From positions 1 through 64,000 of the forward strand of contig NZ_JACHJP010000012.1 of NCBI RefSeq assembly GCF_014203715.1: a DNA stretch of 64,000 nt, read 5' to 3'. This document shows, piece by piece, positions 58,459-64,000 of this stretch. A program made the position numbers and the translations under genes. This DNA comes from Streptosporangium saharense. GTDB lineage: Bacteria > Actinomycetota > Actinomycetes > Streptosporangiales > Streptosporangiaceae. The notes below the pieces were generated by a model, which saw only the letters and a list, made by a program, of their open reading frames with translations, had not been told where the DNA came from and did no database searches. The number at the start of each line of letters is the position of its first letter. Position 1 is the stretch's first letter.

Positions 58459-59280
58459 TCAGCCGAAGACCTCGGGCGGCGGCACGGGCACCACGACCGC
58501 GTCGCCGTCCCGCAGGGGCCTGGCCCCCGCGACGAACCTGGTGACCTCCTCCCCGGACAGGCAGCGCGCCACGGTCATGCCCCCCGCCGCCCTGCGCGTC
58601 AGGTCGGCGTACGGCAGGGCGACGCGGGAGGCCACGACGATGAGGTTGCCGAAGCGCCGTCCCCGCAGGATGCCGGGCTCGCCGAGCAGGGCGACGTGGC
58701 CGAAGGCGCCGCCGACCGTGGCCAGCATCCTGCGGGTGAAGGCCAGCCCCTTGCCGTCGGCGACGTTGACGACCAGGGTCCCCGAGGGCCGCAGGACCCG
58801 CGCGGCCTCGCCCATGTACTCGACGGTCGCCAGGTCGAGCGGCATCGCGGCGCCGCTGAACGCGTCGAGCACCAGCAGGTCGGCCGAGGCGTCCGGCAGG
58901 GCCGCCGTCGCCGTACGGCCGTCGAGGATCCTGACCTTGAGCCGGGGCACCGACTTCAGCCTGAGCTGGTCCCTGACGAGCTGGACCAGCCCCGCGTCCG
59001 GCTCGACGACGGTCTGCCGGGACCCCGGCCTGGTCGCCGCCACGTAGCGGGGCAGCGTGCAGGCGCAGCCGCCCACGTGCACGGCGTCGAGCGGACCCTC
59101 GGCAAGCAGGTCGATCACGACCGCCATCAGCTGGACGTACTCGAAGTCGAGGTAGGTGGGGTCGTCGAGGTCCACGTAGGACTGGGGCACCCCGTCCTTC
59201 GAGACGACCCATCCCGAGGGCCTGTCGAGGTCCTCCAGCAGATCGACCTCGCCGAAGCTCACCGGATAGCGGCCAGGCAT
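58459..59280 (-). CDS. Spermidine synthase-like methyltransferase-fold protein
   Basis: A 273-aa Rossmann-fold protein of the spermidine/spermine synthase superfamily: SYVDLDDPTYLDFEYVQLM, AVHVGGCACTLPRYVA (cofactor loop), VVEPDAGLVQLVRDQL, VRILDGRTATAAL and LLVLDAFSGAAMPLDL. Actinobacterial members often lack proven polyamine synthesis and may be SAM-dependent methyltransferases. ggagg 5 bp before ATG 59280 fixes the start. Monocistronic, divergent from the PBP gene. Confidence 0.85.
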   Translation of the reverse strand: MPGRYPVSFGEVDLLEDLDRPSGWVVSKDGVPQSYVDLDDPTYLDFEYVQLMAVVIDLLAEGPLDAVHVGGCACTLPRYVAATRPGSRQTVVEPDAGLVQLVRDQLRLKSVPRLKVRILDGRTATAALPDASADLLVLDAFSGAAMPLDLATVEYMGEAARVLRPSGTLVVNVADGKGLAFTRRMLATVGGAFGHVALLGEPGILRGRRFGNLIVVASRVALPYADLTRRAAGGMTVARCLSGEEVTRFVAGARPLRDGDAVVVPVPPPEVFG

Positions 59281-59368
59281 CGGCCCCTCCGGTCTCCGCC
59301 TGATCACTTTTGCCCCACTTTCCACTCCTGTTCCTGTACAACGAGAGGACACATCTGGGAGAAACCGT

Positions 59369-60925
59369 ATGCGTACTCGACCGGTCCTCGCGCTCGTCGC
59401 CGTCGTGCTCGTCATGATCGGCGTCGGCGTCTACGCGCTGCTGCGGCCGAGCGGCGCACCGGTGGGCGTGACGGGCCCGGGCCCCGAGGAGACGGGCCGC
59501 GCCTACCTGACCTCCTGGCAGGACGGAGACGTCAGCGAGATGGGCCGCATGGTCGTCTCGCCACCGGCCGACTTCGCCCAGCGGCACCTGACCTTCGCCC
59601 AGGACCTGGACATCGAGTCGCTGACGCTCGTCCCCGACACCCTGGTGCGCAGGGACGCGCAGAGCGCGGAGCTGGCCTTCCACGGCGTCAGGAAGGTCAG
59701 GAACCTCGGCGACTGGCCGTTCGCGTCGACGCTGCGGCTGGTCCTGCGCGAGGGCCGCTGGCGGGTGCTGTGGCTGCCGGAGACGCTCCACCCGGCGCTC
59801 GCGGGCGGCGGCAGGATCGCCTTCAAGGAGATCACGTCGCCCGCGGCCGAGCCGGTCACCAGCTCGGGGGAGCCGTTCCCGCACGACAGCGGAGCGGAGA
59901 ACTACCGCGGCCTGTTCGGCGGAGGGGAGGAGGAGAGCACCGGCTACGCCCTTGAGGCCACGGCGGCGGACGGAAGCAAGAAAGAGCTGGTCGCCTTCCC
60001 GCCGCCGCACGCGGGGAAGATCAGGACGAGCCTGTCCCGCCCCGTCCAGGCCGCCGCCGCGCGGGCCCTCGACGGCGTCGAGCAGCCCGCCGCCATCGTC
60101 GCGGTACGGCCCCGCACCGGGGAGGTCCTCGCGGTCGCCGACCGGCTGGGCAAGGGCAACGGCGGACAGAACGCCTTCCGTGGGCTCTATCCCCCCGGAT
60201 CGACCTTCAAGGTCGTGACGGCCGCCGCCCTGCTCTCCGAGGGACTCACCCCGACGACGCGGGTCGGCTGCCCGCAGACCTACGCGCCTCCCAAGGGGAG
60301 GATCTTCCGCAACGCCTCGGGGCCTCCCGCCGAGGGGACGGTCACCCTGACGTCGGCCTTCGCGCTGTCGTGCAACACGGCCTTCGTCGAGCAGGCGGCC
60401 CGGCTGCCCTCGAACGGCCGGGGCCTGGTACGGACCGCCGAACTCTTCGGCTTCAACGCGGAGGTCCCGGGGCTCGGCGACTCCTGCGGCAGGATCAGCC
60501 CGCCCGGCGACGTGGACGAACTGGCCTCCGACGCCATCGGGCAGGGCTCCGTCGTGGCGAGCCCGCTGTGCATGGCGCTGGTCGCGGCAGCCGTACAGAA
60601 CGGTTCCTGGCACGGGCCGGTCCTGACGCCGGGGCGGTCGCCGTCGGCGCAGTCGGTCTCTGAGCGGGCCTCACTGCCGGACACGACGGTCAGCGCGTTA
60701 CGGGCCATGATGCGCGCGGCCGTCGCCGACGGCACCGCCGCCTCGGGAGGCCTTCCGTCCGGTACGGCGGGCAAGACGGGCACCGCGCAGGCGGAGGGCG
60801 GGCGGGAGCACGCGTGGTTCATCGGCTACCGGGGAGACCTGGCCTTCGCCGTCCTCGTCGAGAACGGCGGCGCCGGGTCCAAGGGCGCGGTCCCCATCGC
60901 GGCCAGGTTCCTCAGGGCCCTGTGA
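59369..60925 (+). CDS. Penicillin-binding protein (monofunctional transpeptidase, MecA_N-like)
   Basis: A 518-aa protein. One N-terminal membrane anchor (LALVAVVLVMIGVGVYALL), an NTF2-like MecA_N-type domain (EETGRAYLTSWQDGDVSEM, about 38-150), then a transpeptidase domain with S278-T-F-K281, S334-C-N336 and K469-T-G-T. All three motifs are intact, so it should cross-link peptidoglycan at the outer membrane face and be a beta-lactam target. The dimerisation domain is short. Class B-type, non-essential family in actinomycetes. Its stop is 33 bp before the hemolysin III operator. Confidence 0.92.
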   Translation: MRTRPVLALVAVVLVMIGVGVYALLRPSGAPVGVTGPGPEETGRAYLTSWQDGDVSEMGRMVVSPPADFAQRHLTFAQDLDIESLTLVPDTLVRRDAQSAELAFHGVRKVRNLGDWPFASTLRLVLREGRWRVLWLPETLHPALAGGGRIAFKEITSPAAEPVTSSGEPFPHDSGAENYRGLFGGGEEESTGYALEATAADGSKKELVAFPPPHAGKIRTSLSRPVQAAAARALDGVEQPAAIVAVRPRTGEVLAVADRLGKGNGGQNAFRGLYPPGSTFKVVTAAALLSEGLTPTTRVGCPQTYAPPKGRIFRNASGPPAEGTVTLTSAFALSCNTAFVEQAARLPSNGRGLVRTAELFGFNAEVPGLGDSCGRISPPGDVDELASDAIGQGSVVASPLCMALVAAAVQNGSWHGPVLTPGRSPSAQSVSERASLPDTTVSALRAMMRAAVADGTAASGGLPSGTAGKTGTAQAEGGREHAWFIGYRGDLAFAVLVENGGAGSKGAVPIAARFLRAL

Positions 60926-60958
60926 CGATGTTGGACAGATCACAACCTACGGAGGCGT

Positions 60959-60978
60959 AACCTACGCTAGCGTAGGTT
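60959..60978. promoter_or_regulatory. Perfect 20-bp palindrome touching the hemolysin III start
   Basis: AACCTACGCTAGCGTAGGTT ends one base before the ATG at 60980. A half-similar word (aacctacggaggcgtaacc) precedes it. The SD-like ggagg (60951-60955) lies 24 bp from the ATG, beyond normal range, so the gene is either leaderless or read through this hairpin. Probable operator of a TetR-type regulator not encoded next to it. Confidence 0.7.
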
Positions 60979-60979
60979 C

Positions 60980-61654
60980 ATGACCACGACCACCGCCGGG
61001 GGCTTCCCGCTCCCCGGGCCCGCCAAGCCCCGCCTGCGGGGCTGGTTGCACGCCGGAGCCCTGCCTGTCGCGCTCATCGCCGGATTCGTCCTCGTCGCCC
61101 TGGGCCCCACCCTCCAGGCACGGCTGGCGGCGGCCGTCTACGCCGTCACCTCCGGTCTCCTGTTCGGCGTCTCGGCCACCTACCACCGGGGCACGCTCTC
61201 CCCGCGCCTGGCCGGGCTGCTGCGCCGCCTCGACCACGCCAACATCTACCTGATCATCGCGGGCACCCACACGCCCTTCGCGATGCTCGCCCTCGACGGC
61301 CTGACCAGGACCCTGGTCCTCACCGTGGTCTGGACGGGGGCCGTGGCGGGCGTGCTGTTCAAGGTGCTGTGGACCTCGGCCCCCCGCTGGCTCTCCACGG
61401 CGCTCTACATCGCCCTCGGCTGGACCGCCGTCTTCGTCTTTCCCCAGCTCCTGGCGGGCGCGGGAGTCCTCGCGGTCTCCCTCGTCCTGGCCGGTGGCCT
61501 GCTCTACACCGCGGGAGGCGTCGTGTACGGCATGCGCCGCCCCGATCCGTCGCCCCGCTGGTTCGGCTTCCATGAGGTCTTCCACGCCCTCACGGTCGCC
61601 GCCTACGTCGTGCAGTACGCCGCGGTCTCCCTGGTGGTCTACACGGCGGCGTAG
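60980..61654 (+). CDS. Hemolysin III / TrhA family membrane protein
   Basis: A 224-aa protein with seven membrane segments. Family marks: ATYHRGTLSP, RRLDHANIYLIIAGTHTPFAML, and the C-terminal GFHEVFHALTVAAYVVQYAAV, whose His residues bind metal as in PAQR receptors. Thought to act in membrane homeostasis; true haemolysis is doubtful. The operator overlapping the start suggests tight control linked to lipid state. The next gene starts 10 bp later. Confidence 0.92.
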   Translation: MTTTTAGGFPLPGPAKPRLRGWLHAGALPVALIAGFVLVALGPTLQARLAAAVYAVTSGLLFGVSATYHRGTLSPRLAGLLRRLDHANIYLIIAGTHTPFAMLALDGLTRTLVLTVVWTGAVAGVLFKVLWTSAPRWLSTALYIALGWTAVFVFPQLLAGAGVLAVSLVLAGGLLYTAGGVVYGMRRPDPSPRWFGFHEVFHALTVAAYVVQYAAVSLVVYTAA

Positions 61655-61664
61655 TGTGCCGTGT

Positions 61665-62042
61665 ATGACGACGATCAAGGAGCTGGCGGCCGAGCGCTAC
61701 GTGTCCGTCACGACCTTCAGGAAGAACGGGACCGGGGTGCCGACCCCCGTGTGGGTGGCACCAGACGGCGAGGGACTGGTCGTCTGGACGGTCGCCTCCT
61801 CGGGCAAGGTCAGACGCCTGCGCGCCGACCCACGGGTCGTCCTGGCGGCCTGCGACGTGCGGGGAAACACGCGCGGGGAGCAGGTCGAGGGCCGGGCCTC
61901 GGTGCTGTCCCCCGACGAGACCGAGCGGGTGCGCCGGTTGATCCTGCGGAAGTACGGCCTGCCCGCCAGGCTCCTGATGGTCGTCAGCAGGTTCCGCAGG
62001 GGCGAGCACGGCACGGTCGGTGTCCGGATCGTCGGGGTCTGA
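61665..62042 (+). CDS. PPOX class F420-dependent oxidoreductase
   Basis: A 125-aa split-barrel protein: YVSVTTFRKNGTGVPTPVWVAPDGEGLVVWT, KVRRLRADPRVVLAACDVRGN, then a short acidic helix (LSPDETERVRRLIL). The F420/FMN-binding subfamily common in actinobacteria; substrate unknown. No obvious ribosome site; 10 bp after the hemolysin III stop, so it is probably coupled to it. Confidence 0.85.
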   Translation: MTTIKELAAERYVSVTTFRKNGTGVPTPVWVAPDGEGLVVWTVASSGKVRRLRADPRVVLAACDVRGNTRGEQVEGRASVLSPDETERVRRLILRKYGLPARLLMVVSRFRRGEHGTVGVRIVGV

Positions 62043-62078
62043 ACCGGCCGCGAAACCGCGACCGGTCCGGACCACCGC

Positions 62079-63275
62079 TCAGACGGTGGCCGTCTCCAGG
62101 CGGCGCGCCGCCAGCTCGGCGTAGAGCGCCGCCCCGTCCGGCAGCACCGCGTCGTCGAACTCCGCGTCCGGGGCGTGGTTGTAGGCGGCCTTCTCCGGGT
62201 CGCGGTCCGACGGGCACGCGCCGAGCGCGACGAACGCCGAGGGCACCTGGTCGCAGACGTAGGAGAAGTCCTCCGAGCCGGTGAAGGGGTTGGCCGCGCG
62301 CAGGAAGCGCTGCTCGCCGTAGACCTCCCTGACGGTCTCGGCGACGAAGTCGGCCTCGGCGCCGTCGTTGACCGTGACCGGATAGATCGCGCGATAGTCG
62401 GCCTCGACGTCCAGCCCGTGGGCGGCGGCGATGCCCCTGACCAGGGCGACCGTCCTCTCCTGGAGCCGTTCGTGCGCGGCCGGGGAGAACGACCTGATCG
62501 TCACCGCGAAGCGGGCCTCCTCGGGGATCACGTTGCTGACCGTGCCCGCGTGGAAGCTGCCGACGGTGACCACGACCGGGTCGAAGACGTCGAAGCTCCG
62601 CGTCACCATGGTCTGCAGCGCCAGGACCATCTCGCACGCGGCGGGGACGGGGTCCTTGGCGCGGTGTGGCGCCGAGCCGTGCCCGCCCGCGCCGCGCACG
62701 GTCACCACCAGCTCGTCGATGGCGGACATCATCGGGCCGCCCTTGGTGAGGAAGGTCCCCTGCGGGAGCATCGCGCTGGTCACGTGCAGGGCGTAGGCCG
62801 CGACCGGACGCTCACCCGCCGCGTCGAGCGTCCCCTCGTCGATCATGATCTTGGCGCCGTCGTGCCCCTCCTCGCCGGGCTGGAACATGAAGACCACGTT
62901 CCCGGCGAGCCGGTCGCGCCGCCCGGACAGCAGGTGCGCGGCCCCAGCGAGCATGGTGGTGTGCAGGTCGTGGCCGCAGGCGTGCATCCTGCCCTCGAAC
63001 CGTGAGGCCAGCTCCCCGGCTCGTTCGGAGACCGGCAGGGCGTCCATGTCACCCCGCAGCAGGACCGTCGGGCCTGGACGGGCCCCGCGCAGCACCGCGG
63101 TGACGGAGCTGAGCTTCTCGCCGAGCCGTACGTCGAGGGGGAGACCGGAGATCGCCTCAAGCACCTTCTCCTGGGTGCGCGGCAGGTCGAGGCCCAGCTC
63201 GGGCTCCCGGTGCAGGGCGTGTCTGAGGCGGACCAGCTCATCCCGCATGTCGGCGGCGGATTCACGAAACGACAT
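62079..63275 (-). CDS. M20 family amidohydrolase (M20D)
   Basis: A 398-aa metal-dependent amidohydrolase: LRGDMDALPV, RMHACGHDLHTTMLAG (metal Cys/His), FMFQPGEEGHDGAK (catalytic Glu), HGSAPHRAKDPVPAA in the lid domain and ANPFTGSEDFSYV near the end. Related to hippurate, IAA-amino-acid and N-acyl-amino-acid hydrolases. Cytoplasmic, no signal peptide. Single gene, divergent from hdeD-like. Confidence 0.93.
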   Translation of the reverse strand: MSFRESAADMRDELVRLRHALHREPELGLDLPRTQEKVLEAISGLPLDVRLGEKLSSVTAVLRGARPGPTVLLRGDMDALPVSERAGELASRFEGRMHACGHDLHTTMLAGAAHLLSGRRDRLAGNVVFMFQPGEEGHDGAKIMIDEGTLDAAGERPVAAYALHVTSAMLPQGTFLTKGGPMMSAIDELVVTVRGAGGHGSAPHRAKDPVPAACEMVLALQTMVTRSFDVFDPVVVTVGSFHAGTVSNVIPEEARFAVTIRSFSPAAHERLQERTVALVRGIAAAHGLDVEADYRAIYPVTVNDGAEADFVAETVREVYGEQRFLRAANPFTGSEDFSYVCDQVPSAFVALGACPSDRDPEKAAYNHAPDAEFDDAVLPDGAALYAELAARRLETATV

Positions 63276-63391
63276 GGATCATTCCTTCTGACGGCTCGAC
63301 GACTTGATCGCACGATAACCCGATTTAACCGATCAATGGTCTCGTGTTGTCCTCTTGCCGGATAGGAATCCCCAAGGAACGGGGAGGTCAC

Positions 63392-63958
63392 ATGGAAGAG
63401 CTGGCACGTACCTGGTGGGTGTATCTGGTCCGCGGCGTCTGCGCGATCCTGTTCGGCGTGCTCGCGCTGGTCTGGCCCGCCATCACGGTCCTCGCCCTGG
63501 TCATCGTCTTCGGCGCCTACGCCATCGTGGACGGCGTCTTCGCCCTGTTCGGCGCGGGCAGGGGAGCGGGCTTCGGCTCCCGGAGCTGGATGATCTTCTA
63601 CGGCATCGTCAGCATCCTGGCGGGCATCGCGGTCTTCGTCTGGCCGGGCATCACGGCCCTGGTCCTGCTGCTCTTCATCGCGGCCTGGGCCGTCGTCACC
63701 GGCATCCTGGAGATCGTGGCGGGGATCAAACTGCGCAAGACCGGGGCCAACGAGTGGATGTTCATCATCAGCGGCGCGCTCTCGGTGCTGTTCGGCGTCC
63801 TGCTGTTCCTGCGACCCGCCCCGGGCGCGCTGGCCCTCATCTGGCTCATCGGCATCATGGCCATCGTGTACGGCATCGCCCTGGTGGTGCTGTCGTTCCG
63901 GGTCAAGGGGCTCGGCTCCCGGCGGCAGGGGCCTTCCGGCACCCCTCGCGTCGTGTGA
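63392..63958 (+). CDS. HdeD/DUF308 family membrane protein
   Basis: A 188-aa protein with six membrane segments in three pairs (VYLVRGVCAILFGVLALVWP, ITVLALVIVFGAYAIVDGVFALF, and so on). The repeated RGVxAILFGxLxLxWP pattern is the DUF308 unit of acid-resistance protein HdeD. Function in actinobacteria is unknown. gggaggt 7 bp before ATG 63392 rules out the longer frame from 63344. The last 42 bp of the window hold nothing identifiable. Confidence 0.88.
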   Translation: MEELARTWWVYLVRGVCAILFGVLALVWPAITVLALVIVFGAYAIVDGVFALFGAGRGAGFGSRSWMIFYGIVSILAGIAVFVWPGITALVLLLFIAAWAVVTGILEIVAGIKLRKTGANEWMFIISGALSVLFGVLLFLRPAPGALALIWLIGIMAIVYGIALVVLSFRVKGLGSRRQGPSGTPRVV

Positions 63959-64000
63959 TTCTGGACAATCTCCAGAAAAATCAGCTTCTGCGCGTAATGT

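Overview
The window is chromosomal DNA of a very high-GC actinomycete. GTG and TTG starts, 4-bp start/stop overlaps, a c-di-AMP (ydaO) leader, DasR-type operators, mycothiol- and F420-type enzyme families and Scr1/DUF397 regulator pairs all point to a filamentous actinobacterium. A member of the Streptosporangiaceae (Nonomuraea/Streptosporangium-like) is the best guess by gene content; this is inference and no marker gene settles it.

Layout. 0-3.4 kb: a 69-bp hairpin repeat, a TetR-GNAT pair facing a short-chain dehydrogenase, and a NERD protein. 3.4-6.1 kb: tRNA-Lys followed by an AT-rich patch with a GmrSD-type restriction gene, probably a small defence island. 6.1-9.5 kb: a PPOX enzyme, then a tightly coupled pair (nucleotide-cyclase-like protein and a 717-aa protein with a degenerate P-loop) that share a 19-residue motif, the best candidate here for an undescribed signalling or conflict system. 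9.8-13.4 kb: GH15 glycosidase, class A beta-lactamase, mycothiol-dependent enzyme. 13.4-20.2 kb: PfkB sugar kinase, IclR regulator, and a sugar ABC transporter ending in a GH20 hexosaminidase (das-like). 20.3-26.0 kb: DUF4253 protein, a decayed hydrolase copy, an inserted block (two-repeat protein, DUF6879, Scr1-type regulator, DUF397, phosphotransferase-like protein) bounded on each side by a 44-bp direct repeat, then the intact hydrolase. 26.1-31.1 kb: response regulator with a double-module histidine kinase, AA10 LPMO with chitin-binding domain, c-di-AMP riboswitch with an 18-codon leader frame, and a secreted protein. 31.1-35.3 kb: three roadblock proteins plus a DUF4388-like protein, a DUF4032 protein, a class II aldolase. 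35.3-38.9 kb: ngcEFG with two DasR-like sites. 39.0-40.2 kb: small genes including a pterin dehydratase. 40.3-52.6 kb: GntR regulator facing a nine-gene unit (GH42, split glycine dehydrogenase, AcoX-like kinase, SDR, ABC transporter, GH63-like hydrolase). 52.6-64 kb: pirin, TetR/SDR pair, penicillin-recognising enzymes, an orphan kinase, hemolysin III, PPOX enzyme, M20 hydrolase, HdeD.

How it works together. Much of the window serves chitin and amino-sugar use: the LPMO opens crystalline chitin outside the cell, NgcEFG (and probably the 15-20 kb transporter) import the products, and GH20 cleaves them inside. A 17-bp palindrome shared by the LPMO and ngcE promoters, plus DasR-like sites before ngcE, suggests common control. 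The 41-52 kb unit is a second, differently regulated glycoside-uptake locus with an unexpected glycine-decarboxylase module.
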